A stretch of DNA of 64,000 bases, from NCBI GenBank assembly GCA_036927565.1, contig JAYESD010000001.1, positions 140,047,415-140,111,414 on the forward strand, written 5' to 3'. The DNA is from Tuctoria greenei (lineage: Eukaryota > Streptophyta > Magnoliopsida > Poales > Poaceae). The notes beneath the pieces were generated by a model that worked only from the letters and a program-made list of their open reading frames with translations, made no database searches and was not told the origin of the DNA. Shown here piece by piece: positions 23,044 to 34,418 of the stretch. Positions within the stretch are counted from its first letter, which is position 1; each line of letters begins with the position of its first letter. The position numbers were made by a program, and so were the translations under genes.

Positions 23044-23545
23044 TAGGTCCTAAAATTTCGACAGCATAACACCGCCTATTTAACACTACACCCACCTATC
23101 TGGTGCAGTTCTTAAAGTAAAAAGGGGGACATCTATAAGGTTATAGCCGTCATACGTGTCAACCGCTCGCCGTGGGCTGCAACCCTTCAAGACGAGAGCG
23201 GAGGAAAGAACGAGAGAGAGACAATGAAGTGGGTCTGTCGAGGTCCGCCATCCTCACGCACAGTTCTTTTTCAGGCCGTCGCAAATAACTTCCTATTTGT
23301 GACAGTTATTTAATTTGCGACGGCCATAGGTCCTAAAATTTTGGCAGCATAACACCGCCTATTTAACACTACGCCCCCGAACCGGTGCAGTTCTTCAAGT
23401 AAAAAGGGGGACGGCTATACGGTTATAGCCGTCATACGTATGTCAACCGCTCGCTGGGGGTTGCAGCTCTTCAAGACGAGAGAGGATGAAAGAACGAGAG
23501 AGAGAGACAGGGAAGTGGGTCCGTCGAGGTCCGCCATCCTCACAC
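23044..23545. repeat. Tandem duplication upstream of the TNP2-like gene
   Basis: Two direct copies start at 23044 and 23328 (period 284 bp), each opening AGGTCCTAAAATTT and running through CGCCTATTTAACACTAC to GTCCGCCATCCTCAC. The link at about 23275-23325 contains two TTTGCGACGGCC-type words of the subterminal kind. Its position, just 5' of the minus-strand transposase, suggests promoter or leader DNA. Confidence 0.75.
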
Positions 23546-23689
23546 ACGGGTGCTTGCTGTCTGCACTGTCGTCGTTCGTCTCCGTGTCCATTTAGATGAA
23601 TACTTTAACTTCTAACTAAATGGGCCTTATCGGGCCCTAAATGGGTTGTGTCGGGTCAAGCTGACCCGAATCCCATTTTTTACATATAG

Positions 23690-24180
23690 CACCACTCAAG
23701 CAATGAAATTAAAAATTATAACCATAATATAAAAACAAAGCAATTTAATTAAACGTAAACATAACAATTATTAAATTGTAACTTATCAATTAATAAACAT
23801 AAACGTAAACATAAACAATTTTAACATAAACATAGACATAAGCATTGACCTAAACCTAGCTTAGCAAACTTAATGTCAATTAACAAAAAATTGAACCAAG
23901 GCATAAATAAACCTAAACATAAATAAACCTAAACATAAATAAACCTAAACTTAGATAACATGATTAACATATACATAAGCATTATCAACATAATACAACA
24001 ATTCTTCCACTAATCAACAATTTAATCCACAAACTACACATTCAATCAACTAATCACCAATTTAACCACAAAATTACACAATTCTATCCTCTAATCAACT
24101 AATCACCAATTAACCTAAATAATTCAACACATTAAGCAAAAAATCAACACATTAATTCAACACTAATTCAACACATTAAA
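23690..24180. repeat. A/T-rich low-complexity tract in the CACTA
   Basis: Degenerate repeats of AACATAAATAAACCTAAAC-like sequence. No gene. Confidence 0.7.
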
Positions 24181-24313
24181 CCGTGGAGGAGGGGAGGGAG
24201 GGAGGGGGGCGGCCATGGAGGGGGAGGCGGCCATGGAAGGGGGGGGGAGGGGGGTGGGGGAGGGGCGGTCATGGAGGAGGGGAGGTAGGGGGTCGACTGG
24301 GAGGGGGGCAGCC
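24181..24313. repeat. G-rich tract left of Copia 2
   Basis: Runs of 3-9 G with a recurring GCGGCCATGGAGGGG unit. The same kind of sequence continues at 35905-36002 on the other side of Copia 2, so it was one tract. It could form G-quadruplexes. Confidence 0.7.
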
Positions 24314-25796
24314 TGAATGTGGCCTAGAGGGGGGGGGAGGGGGGTGAATTGGCCTTTTTGAAATTTAGTCGGAACCTACAACACTTAACAAACTGATCAA
24401 ATCCCGAGATATCGGAATAGTCCGGTAGAGTGCGGACTAGTCCAGTGCATGCAGCTGGATTGATCAAGTTCGATCAATGCTTTCAATACAAGCACAATAC
24501 GCAACGGAATAGTATGTAACTTGCAAGTATTGAGTCAATGAAGCCAAGTATAATGCAAACCAATTCTTGTTTCAAAGTCTTAACGTAGGTTATGCAAGAT
24601 TGACAAAACCCTAGAATGTTATATGAAAAGTAAGAACAATTTTGACACAAGAGTTTATCCCGTGGTTCAGTTCCCACAGAGGCAACCTACATCCACATTG
24701 AGGAGCCCATGAAAGGACCAGGTCTTCACTGACCCTAACCTCATCGAATCGCCACGAAGGCCAATTCTCCTCCACTATCACAAGGGGCAAATCACCAAGT
24801 TCAAGGGGCCTTCTCACAAGTTGAGGGCTCCCCAAGATTACAAAGCAAACACCACCAAGAACACACTCGTAAGTTCAACAATGAAACAACAAGAGTGTGT
24901 TAGAGATCAAACCCAAGAGCTCAAACGTGTGAATCGTGTCTCTCCTTTGATCCAAGAAGAATCCTCAAGGATTTGATATTTCTTGCGTTGGATTGCGTGG
25001 AGAGATGTGTTTTCTAGGCTCTTGGAGGGTGTGACGGTGCAAGGGGGTCGAGAGAGTTGAAGGTAGGGCCGCCCACATCTATTTATAGGGTGTTTCCAAA
25101 AGTTACTGTTAGGGTTTTGAGGGTCTAGACTAGTCCGTGGTGGAGTCCGGACTAGTCCGGTGTGCAGCGTGCAGGAAACCCTAAGTGTCCAGGAATATCA
25201 TACTTGTCCGGCTAGGAGCGGACTTGTCTGATTTTAGTCAGAAAGGTTTTCGGACTTGTCCGTGGTGATATGAGACTAGTCCGGTGTGGTGATATCCTTA
25301 GTGAATAGAGGACAAGTCCGCACTTGGAGGACTTGTCCGATTTTAGTCAGAGGTTTTTTCGGACTAGTCCGTGGAGAGATCGGACTTGTCTGTTTTTAGT
25401 CAGAGGCATTATCGGACTAGTCCGGACATTATCGTACTAATCCGGTGCGGACAAGTCCGCACTGGTAGGATTTGTCCGAACCTATCCAGAGAGGATATCG
25501 GACTAGTCCGGTGTATATCAGACTAGTCCGTTTCTCCTATGAAATGTGAAGTGTGTGAGGATTTTGTTTTTGTGCTTGAGCTCTTGGGATGTGTTGCACA
25601 TACACACTCCAAACACAATGATATATTCTATTCAACTCTTGAGATCTTTTCTGAATTGATCCTCATTCTCCTTTCTTTTTGGCGCTTTCTTCATTCTTTC
25701 ATTAAAACCTGCGCTCATCTCAATAGTGTGGTTAGGATCTCATTTGTTTGTCATAAATCAACCAAAAACCAAAAGGGATGCCTAGATGCACTTTCA
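24314..25796 (-). repeat. Copia 2, 3' LTR
   Basis: 1483 bp. TATA box CTATAAATA (minus) at 25080-25088, palindrome array at 25124-25530, and a palindrome pair near the far end at about 24410-24445. It is shorter in the array than Copia 1. Confidence 0.92.
25124..25530. repeat. U3 palindrome array, Copia 2 3' LTR
   Basis: About 16 GGAC(T/A)(A/T)GTCC words in 407 bp, including GGACAAGTCC-gcacttgga-GGACTTGTCC, the hairpin pair also seen in Copia 1. Confidence 0.9.
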
Positions 25797-25812
25797 ATCT
25801 CCCCCTTTTTGG
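25797..25812 (-). other. Copia 2 polypurine tract
   Basis: Minus strand reads CCAAAAAGGGGGAGAT, abutting the 3' LTR. Confidence 0.85.
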
Positions 25813-26269
25813 TGATTGAATACAACCAATTGAGATTTCACAAAATATGATAAAAATATAAAATTTTCATGAAGTGTGCACATATGAGTTAGGTACAAGT
25901 TAATCAATGAAAACATAGGTCATATATGCACTCTTTATGGTGAGATGCAAAACTAAGTGAGTGTGAGCAGTAATCATGATGACAGTGAAATAATTGACAT
26001 CAATATATCAACAACAAGCATATATGTCAATTTCAGAGCAAAATAACAGATTTCATAAATATGAGCATAGATAGTTCATAGCATTGCATCACAAGACCAA
26101 AAGTATCAAAATAGCATAATATGAAGTCTTACAACCCAAAAGAGACAAAAAGATGCATAAATGAAGCTCTCGTCTCTCAACCTACAACTAAGACCTAGTG
26201 ACTCCCCCTCAATCTCTCTCCCTTTGGCATCAAGACACCAACAAGAAGGAGAAGAGGGATCTAAGATCT

Positions 26270-27803
26270 TCAATCCTCGCTGTCGGTACTCTCATCATCT
26301 TCATCTTCATTCTCAGGCTGAGAAGGAGGAGGAGGAACATATCCACTCGAGGTGCCCCCAACGCCAAAGTAGGCAAGCTCGGAGGGAGTCAAGGGCCCGG
26401 GCTCGGTGAAATTCGAGGCTAAGTCGTCAGAGATGACTAGGGATCCAATAGGCTCGATCTCCAGCTTCTTGCAAATGTGTTTGACATTTTCTTTGACATA
26501 CCGCATATTAGCCTTCCTCACCTTGTTCAGCTTGTTAGTGTTCACTTCGGCCTTCTTGCATGAGGCAAAGATTGTTGCCAAGTACTTCAGGATTCCACTA
26601 GGAGACCCTTTTTGGGGAGGGGCCCTAGTGGAGGGATCAGCCCTTGCATATCCTTTAGCTCTCCTCGGAGCTTATTCACTGGATGCAGGAGAAGGGGCAG
26701 CTTGGATAGAGACTTGGGGAGGCTTCTAGGGCCTCAATGGAGTGGGCTCCACATCCTTCACAAACTCGATCCCTGTGACCTTCTCAATCATGAACATTAA
26801 TTAAGGTGCGTAGCCACAGGATCTGTTAGGAGTGCAAGAGATGTTGACCATGTCATTCCATATGTAGTCAAAGACATCAAACTTCCTGTCTTTGCTTATC
26901 ACCTTCATCAGTGTCCTGAGATAGCCTTGGACACTCCCTGCATCCCCATCCTTCGGGGCAATAATCTTCCTCAGGACCCTATTGACAACCACAAAGAATG
27001 GCTTCATATTCTTGGTGGAAGGAGGGTTGAAAGTTGAGCGGGTGTCATAAAGGAACTTCATTTTGTCCTTCTAAAGGACACCTATGTTTTGAATGATCAA
27101 GTTGTCGTTGCTGGAGCTCCCAAGATGTAGCAGCCCTGCAAACTCGAGTCATCCAAGTCACCCGCTCTTCCTCATCACTTTCAAAGTAACATGTAGCATA
27201 GAACTGAGCAATGAATTTATCGTTCCAATTGCACCTGAAGGCAAATAGATCCTTCAATCCATGCTTCTCCACTACCCGAACTACCCCATCAAAGGCTTAG
27301 CAGCTCTTCCTTTCAAAGTGCGCCCAATCAATCCATTGGCTGCGCACCACTAGAGTCTTCATTGTGAGATACACGGACTTATAGAAGTCCACATGGAAGT
27401 TGCTCCAGAATCTTCCATCGCCTGCCTTCTTGGATCGGCTGTAGCAGTCCACATTTCTGAATTTGGAAGCTGTGTCGCTTACTCTGCCATTGAACCTCTC
27501 CTCGGAGGGGTCCCGAGTCCCTTGCTTTGGATCTGTCATCTTGAGAGGGCTGATTGGGCCCGTGGTAATCCCCTTGCCCTTGCCCTTAGCTTGGCGAGTA
27601 GCCGCCGAGCTAGGTCCAGCATCTGCTGAAGCCTTGGAGACAGGCTTCTTAGCAAGAACCTTGTGTCGAGCGTGAGGTGGAGAAGGTGCCGGCTCGGATG
27701 GGCGCTCTTGGTGCTTCTTGCCTTGGCCCGTCGAGGGCCGAAGCAAGGCTTCTTGGTCCATCTCGGCCTCGAAATCGGAGATCTCATCGTTGGAGCTCGA
27801 CAT
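26270..27803 (-). pseudogene. Extra ORF after pol (aORF), Copia 2
   Basis: The N-terminal part is open for 168 codons from 27803 (starts MSSSNDEISDFEAEMDQEAL; acidic, then Lys/Ser-rich, then the FNGRVSDTASKFRNVDCYSR and SQWIDWAHFERKSC region) and continues where Copia 1 shifts frame. Stops and shifts near 27297, 27160 and 26800 break the rest. The C-terminus (GPLTPSELAYFGVGGTSSG and an acidic tail ending at 26270) is open where Copia 1 has a stop. Comparing both copies shows one long ancestral ORF of roughly 500 residues. No function is established, and no envelope features are visible. Confidence 0.7.
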
Positions 27804-28742
27804 TGTCCTGAGAATGGATTACACAAGGTATGGATGAGAATTTATGGCAAGGAATTGCATTGAGGAATGGGAAAATAGGGTTCAGTTCAGTCAAAAATCA
27901 GACTTGTCCGGTGTACAGGTATGGACTAGTCCGGGTGACCGGACTTGTCCGTACATGGGCTGAACTGGTCCGGTGTTCATCACGTCAAACCCTAGCTAGA
28001 CGATCAATGGTGTTGCTCAATGAAAAAATAGGTCAACATCAATGTAATACATCAAGGAAGCATGTATTAGGTGAAAGGAACTAAGCTATTTGATCAACAA
28101 CGAATGAAATCAAGATTTCTAGGGTTTGGGAGGAAATTTTACTGAAATTCCTCGATTCTTGGAGATGGAGGGGTTGAAGGAGCAGACAAGTCTGTGGTAT
28201 TCAAACCCTATGCAATGGAGATCGATTTCCACCCAAACTCAAAGAGTTTTATGGAGGAATCGCCAAATCGCCGTGGGGAGTTCGTGCGAGGAGAGAGAGT
28301 GTGGGGCAAGTTGTGAAGATGAAGAAGATTAGGTCTTGGCGGCGGCTAGGGTTATGGAGTCAAAAAATCAGACTTGTTTGAAAATAATCAGACTAGTCCA
28401 AACTCTTCCAGAGCCTAAATCGGACTAGTCCGTTGTCTGCCGAGCTAGTCCGGACTACCGGACACTCCGCAAACTAGTCTGCAGGGGCGGACTAGTCCGT
28501 GGTCACCAGAACAGAAATTCTTAGCCCATTCATATATATTCGAAGGTACTTATTATTAAAATAGGGGGGCAAAGCAAATCAAATAATCTTGATGAATATG
28601 ATCAGTAAGCATACAACAATCAAGCAACGACCATAATTCATCAAGATCAAGTAGTTGAAATAGTTTTTGGAGAAAATTGAGAAAGATGATTTTCGCAACT
28701 CAAACAATATATTTTGAAGAGTCCATACAGGTATGCAAGTTT
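27804..28742 (-). other. Spacer between RNase H and aORF in Copia 2, with palindromes
   Basis: Non-coding. Palindrome clusters at 27897-27977 and 28373-28502, in the same places as in Copia 1. Confidence 0.7.
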
Positions 28743-30000
28743 TCAAGCCACATTCCGAGCATCAAGGATATTTAGATCATTTCGGAGCTTGCAAAAACAT
28801 ATTTCATCAAGTGGCTTGGTAAATATATCGGCTAGTTGTTTTTCGGTGTTGACATGGGAAATAGCTATGTCTCCTTTCATTGAGTGGTCTCTCAAAAAGT
28901 GATGCCGAATGTCTATGTGTTTGGTTCTAGAGTGTTCAGCTGGATTATGAGCAATTTTGATGGCACTCTCATTATCTCAAAGGAGTGGAATACAACTCAT
29001 ATTGTAACAATAATCCCTTAGAGTTTGTCGCATCCAAAGGAGTTGTGCACAACAACTCCTGGTTGCAACATACTCTGTTTCGGCCGTGGATAAGGCAATG
29101 GAATTTTGTTTCTTGGAGGACCAAGAAACTAGGGATCTACCTAGGAATTGGCAGGTGTCAGAGGTACTTTTTCTATCTACTTTGCATCCAGCATAATCTG
29201 CATTGGAGTATCCAATGAGATTAAAATTGGAACCTTTGGGGTACCAAAGGCCTAGGTTGGGTGTATGAACCAAATATCTCAAGATCCTTTTAACGGGTGT
29301 CAAGTGACACTCCTTAGGATTGGCTTGAAATCTAGCACACAAACATACACTCAACATAATACCAGGCCTAGATGCACATAGGTAGAGTAAGGATCCAATC
29401 ATGGAGCGATATATCTTTTGATCCACGCTTGGTCCATCTTCATTGAGATCCAAGTGTCCATTAGTTGCCATGGGAGTCTTGATAGGCTTCGCCTTGTCCA
29501 TCCCAAACTTCTTGAGTGTGTCTTGACTGTACTTGGTTTGGCTTATGAATGTCCCTTCCTTTTGTTGTCTCACTTGGAATCCCAAGAAGTACTTCAACTC
29601 TCCCATCATAGACATATCAAACCTATCTGTCATAATCTTACTAAATTCTTCACAAAAGGATTTGTTGGTTGAACCAAAGATAATGTCATCAACATAGATT
29701 TGACAGATAAAAAGATCATTGTAGAAGTGTTTTGTAAATAATGTATAATCTGCTTTTCCAATCTTAAAGACATGTTCAATTAAGAAATCTCTAAGACACT
29801 CATACCAAGCTCTAGGAGCTTGTTCAAGGCCGTAGAGAGCCTTACGCAGCTTAAAGACGTGGTCGGGGAACTCTTTGTCTTCAAATCCAGGAGGTTGCTC
29901 CACTTACACCTCCTCCTTGATTGGACCGTTGAGGAAGGCGCTTTTCACATCCATTTGATAGAGCTTGAAATCATGGTGAGTAGCATATGCAAGTAATATT
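28743..30000 (-). pseudogene. pol: Copia 2 reverse transcriptase (C part) - RNase H
   Basis: Open from 29903 (VEQPPGFED, preceded by a TAA in place of a sense codon) through KALYGLEQAPRAWYE, the active site ICQIYVDDIIFGST, MMGELKYFLGFQV and the RNase H segments SNADYAGCKVDRKSTS and ALSTAETEYVA. A stop at about 28977 (CIPLL) precedes the rest (DNESAIKI, RTKHIDIRHHFLR), which runs to the TGA at 28743-28745. A deletion of about 4 nt near 30010 breaks the link with the upstream RT part. Confidence 0.85.
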
Positions 30001-31971
30001 CTAATATATTCTAGCTACGGGAGCAAAGGTTTCATCAAAATCCGAACCTTTGACTTGTGAATACCCTTTGGCCACAAGTCGTGCCTTGTTCCTTGTCACC
30101 ACCCCGTGTTCGTCTTGTTTGTTGCGGAAGACCCATTTGGTGCCGACGACGTTCGTTTTAGGTATTTCGATGAGTTCCCACACCTCGTTCTGTTTGAAGT
30201 TGTTTAGTTCTTCTTGTATTGCCACCACCCAGTCCGGATCTTTCAATGCATCCTCAATCCTGCGTGGTTCCAAAAAGGACACAAAAGAGTAATGCTCACA
30301 AAAGTTAGCTATGCGGGATATAGTTGTTACTACCTTTTGGATGTCACCGATGATGTTGTCGATTGGGTGATCTCTTTGGTGATCTCTTTGGATATAGGTG
30401 TGCGGTCTTATATCTTCATGATCTTCTTCTTCTCCCCCCCCCCCCCCCCCCCCGATGGTTGCCCTCATTGACTTGTTGATCATCTTCGTCTTCTTGAGGT
30501 TGATCTTGTATGGAAGCTCCCCCTTGATCATGGGCCTCCACTTGTGGTTCATCTTCCTCATGCACATGTAGAGGTGGCTCTTGTGGTCGAACATCTCCCA
30601 ACGCCATTCTCTCAATGCTTGACAAGGAGCTTCTTCTCTATCTAGCACACATGGATCAACTTGCTCCTTTTGGGAGCCGTTAGTTTCATCGAACACTACG
30701 TCACGTGCTACTTCAACAAGTCCAGAGGTCTTTTTGAAGACACGATATGCGTAGGAGTTCGAATCATATCCAAGCAAGAAACCTTCATCAAACTTCGAGG
30801 CAAACTTTGAAGTCCTCAGCTTCTTGTTCAAAATATAGAATTTAGAACCGAAAACTCGAAAATAAGAAATATTTGGATTTTTACCAGTGAGTAGCACATA
30901 GGATGTCTTCTTTAGTAGTCGATAAAGATAGAGTCGGTTTATGGCGTGGCAAGTGGTGTTAACCGCTTCCGCCCAAAACCAATCCGAGGTCTTGTATTCA
31001 TCGAGCATTGTTCTCGCCATCTCTATGAGGGTCTGGTTCTTCCTTTCGGCAACTCCGTTTTGTTGAGGGGAATAAGGTGCTAAAAACTCACGCTTTATCC
31101 CTTCTTCATCTAGGTACTCCTCAACTTGAGTGTTCTTGAACTCCGTGCCATTGTCGCTTCGTATGTTCTTGACCTTCAATGAGAACTCATTTTGGGCATG
31201 CTTGAGAAACTTATTGAGGGTTCCTTGAGTTTTTGTCTTATCATGCAAAAAGAAAACCGAAGTGAAGCACGAAAAGTCATCAACAGTTACTAAGCTATAT
31301 TTGTTACCGCCGATGCTTATGTAAGCAATTGGACCGAAAAGGTCCATGTGAAGTAGCTCGAGCGGTCTTGTTGTAGTCATGACGTTCTTTGCGGGATGAG
31401 GTGCTCCAACTTGTTTCCCGGCTTGGCACACGCTACAAGGCCTGTCTTTCTCAAAAACAACATCCTTCAAACCTCGGATGTGATCGCCCTTGAGGAGTTT
31501 TTGAAGATTCCTCATACCAACACGCCCTAGCTGTCTATGCCACAACCAACCCATGTTGGTCTTTGCAATCAAGCATGTGTCAAGTTTGGCTTTATCTTTG
31601 TTGAAGTTAACAAGGTAAAACTTTCCCTTTAAGACACCCTTGAATGCAATGGAACCATCACCCCTTCTAGAGACGGTCACACCCTCATTAGTGAACAGGC
31701 AATTATAACCTTTGTCACATAACTGAGATATGGACAACAGGTTATAATCTAAGGAATTGACATGTAACACATGAGAAAGAATATGTTGAGACAATATAAC
31801 AATTTTGCCGATACCGAGCACCTTTCCTTGACTATTGTCTCCAAAATAGATGCCCTCGCTTGGATCCTCATTTTCTTCATACTCAACGAACATCCTTCTT
31901 TCCCCAGTCATATGGTTGGTGCAACCACTATCTAGCACCCATTTTGATCCACCGGAGGAATAGGCCTGCAA
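30001..31971 (-). pseudogene. pol: Copia 2 protease - integrase - RT start
   Basis: 656 codons are open. Protease: SGGSKWVLDSGCTNHMTG (DSG near residue 17). Pre-integrase zinc region: WLWHRQLGRVGM, where the second His is Arg, and RPCSVCQAGK. Integrase core: MDLFGPI, IRSDNGTEF and GVAERKNQTLIEMA, so the DDE triad is present. Then an integrase C-terminal part (FGSKFYILNKK), an acidic linker interrupted by a Gly run from a 20-bp C tract (30434-30453), and the RT start (DPDWVVAIQEELNNF to FDETFAPVAR), ending at a frameshift. The upstream stop at the gag end is TGA in the same frame. Confidence 0.88.
30434..30453. repeat. Poly-C tract in Copia 2 pol
   Basis: Twenty consecutive C. The same site in Copia 1 (about 12252) has five. 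It is read as a Gly run on the minus strand. Confidence 0.9.
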
Positions 31972-34367
31972 AACTAATCATGCCTTGGTTTTAGGTACCC
32001 AAGATTGCTTGGGTCCTTTGAGGTTAGTTACAAGAGATTTGGGCACCCACACATGAGACTTGGTGTTCCCATGGCGTGGCCCAACATAATGAGCATAAAC
32101 TTTACCAAAATTACTTCTCATTAGAACATAGGATGCATCAAAAGTCCTGAATAACAGTTGTTGTTGTTTATGAACAGAACTAGTCCAGGAAACCGACTTG
32201 TCTGGGGGACCAGACTTGTCCGTGCAGATACCGAACTAGTTAGGTGCTCATATGTGTTGACTTTAGGCTTTCTAGTTTGAGAGGAGTTTCCCTTCACAAA
32301 GGCAATGCTTTCCTTGTTATTTTTATGGTTTCTAGCATATTGCTTTTCACCATAAGGACACCCAATGCCATATTTGACATTAGGAGGTCTTGTGGCCAAG
32401 TATGCACTACGTGCATATTTGATCTTCTTGTCAAATATGCCACTTTGGGAAGGATGCTTTTCCTTGGTAGAGGTTGACTTGTCTTTCAAGCTAGTGTCAA
32501 TTTTAGCACATGAACAAATAATAGTGGCTTCAATTTTAAGGGGTTGAGAAGGTGAGCTTGAAGAGGATGAGGGGTCACTTTGTTTGAGTGACTCAACTTG
32601 TACCTCAAGGATCTTGTTAACCTTGGATAGATTAGCAAGTTCATCCTTGATGGTAGTATTTGAGTCGCTTAACTTCAAGCAAGCTTCCATGCTTGAAGCT
32701 AACTCAAGCTCCAGTGACTTGCCTCGCTCCTTTTCAAGTTCGAGAAGCTTGCCAAGTTCAAGATATTCCTCCTTTTGAGAGATAATTATATCTTCTTGAC
32801 AATTGATCAACTTCTCCTTCTCAACAAGCTTATCAAGTAGAAATTTCATTTTTGCAGCTGTTTTGTTATCTAAGCCAACGAGCATGTCTTCATTATCACT
32901 AGCAGCTTCACTATCACTAGAATAGTAATGCAAGGAAGAGGATTTGGTTGTTACCTTTCGTTTACCTTCCTTTGCCATGAGGCAAGTGTCGTTGCCCTTC
33001 CATGCGTCGAGATTTGGGAAGAGGGTGAACTTTTTAGTTTCCTTCTCGATGGATATGCTAGCCATATCCTCTTCCTCTTCAGATGAGGACTCATCGTTTG
33101 AGTCCCACTCCTTTCCTAGATGCGCTTGTCCAACTTGCTTCTTCTTCTTGAAAAATTTCTTGGGTTGAGGTCTTGTTTCCTTTGTTTTCTTCTTGTTTTC
33201 TTCGTATGGGCAATCAACTATAAAGTGGTCATATTCACCACAGTTATAGCATGCCCGCCTCAACATTGGTGTTGACTTCTCTTTGTATTTTCCTTCACTT
33301 GATTTCCCCCCTAGTCTTTTCTCCATCATTTTCTTGAACTTCTTCATAAATAGGATCATGTCTTCCTCATCTATGTCACTGCTCTCATCATCGCTATCCT
33401 CTTCTTGTTGAGCTTCTCGAGCTTCTTTTGACAAGGGTTTTCAAGTGGACTTCAAATCAACCCCTTTCTTCTTTGCCGAGGTGAGGTCGGCAATCTCCTT
33501 GACATGCTTTGCTTATTTTTCCATCATCTCGAAATTGATGATTTTCCCAAGCAGCTCATCCGGGGTCATTTTCTTGTACCGGGGCTTTCTCTAATCATCG
33601 AGCTCAAGGTGACGTTACGAGGCATGAAAGCTCTAAGGATGAGCTTCACCACCTCGTGATCGTTCCACTTCTTGCTTTCGTATGCTCGAACCTTGTTGAT
33701 GAGCGTCTTTAACCGGTTGTACATGTCTTGTGGCGACTCATCTTCTTCTATGGCGAATCTTCCCAATTCGCCTTCGATCATTTCAATCTTCACTTCTCGC
33801 ACATGACGATCACCTTCATGTGCAGTTTGCAATGTATCCCAAATTTATTTCGCAATCTCAAGCCCATCCACCTTGGTGAACTCATCCCGACTTAGAGAGG
33901 CTGTAATGACTGCTGCAGCTTGAGCATTCCAAAGTATTGCTTGCTCTTGACTTGGTGTAAGCTCTTCATCGTCGTCTGGGATATCTATACCTATACACAC
34001 AATATGCCACAAACTGGGATTGAGTGAGATTAAGTGCATTTTCATGTTTTGCCTCCACATTGAGTAATCATTGCCGTCAAAGTGTGGGGCTTTTCCTAGA
34101 GGAATAGATAAGTAATGGTAATTGTTAGAATTAAGAAGATGATAGTTAAAACGATATAAGGAGTAGTCGGTGTGACTACTCCCCTTCTTCTTCTTCTCGT
34201 CCTCAACCTTCACTTTCTCTTTCGAGAGGGCTTTCTTCCTTAGGAGCGCCTTGATTTCAAGCGTCTCCTCATTGTCATCCTCGAAGTCCTGGATCCAATT
34301 TTTGAGCTTTTTCATATTCAGCCTTCTCTTGGTTGAGACTCTTGTGCACTTCCTTCATGTCCGACAT
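31972..34367 (-). pseudogene. gag: Copia 2 gag
   Basis: Start Met at 34367 (MSDMKEVHKSLNQEK). Parts in order: acidic N-terminus, PLGKAPHFDGNDYSMW, UBN2-type region (one stop at about 33843, IAK-stop-IWDTLQ), ESPQDMYNRLKTLINKVRAYE, a frameshift near 33566, a zinc knuckle CYNCGEYDHFIVDC (complete CCHC, unlike Copia 1), a Lys-rich stretch, a Leu/Glu coiled coil, and a Ser tract. A frameshift near 32120 precedes the conserved tail GPKQSWVPKTKA-TGA. The palindrome words at 32176-32245 fall inside the gene. Confidence 0.85.
32176..32245 (-). repeat. Palindrome cluster inside Copia 2 gag
   Basis: Four diverged words (ACTAGTCCAGG, CGACTTGTCTGG, AGACTTGTCCG, CGAACTAGTTAGG) at the position homologous to 13976-14026. 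Confidence 0.75.
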
Positions 34368-34401
34368 GTTCTCTTTGAGTGATTAGTCTCTTGCAAAGAG
34401 T

Positions 34402-34416
34402 CCTGCTCTGATACCA
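34402..34416 (-). other. Copia 2 primer binding site
   Basis: Minus strand reads TGGTATCAGAGCAGG (initiator-Met tRNA), 2 bp from the LTR. Confidence 0.9.
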
Positions 34417-34418
34417 AT

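Noticed and set aside
24181..24313. G-rich CCATGGAGGGG repeats as a gene start or CpG promoter
   Set aside because: No sustained open frame beyond low complexity; it continues across Copia 2 as one repeat tract.
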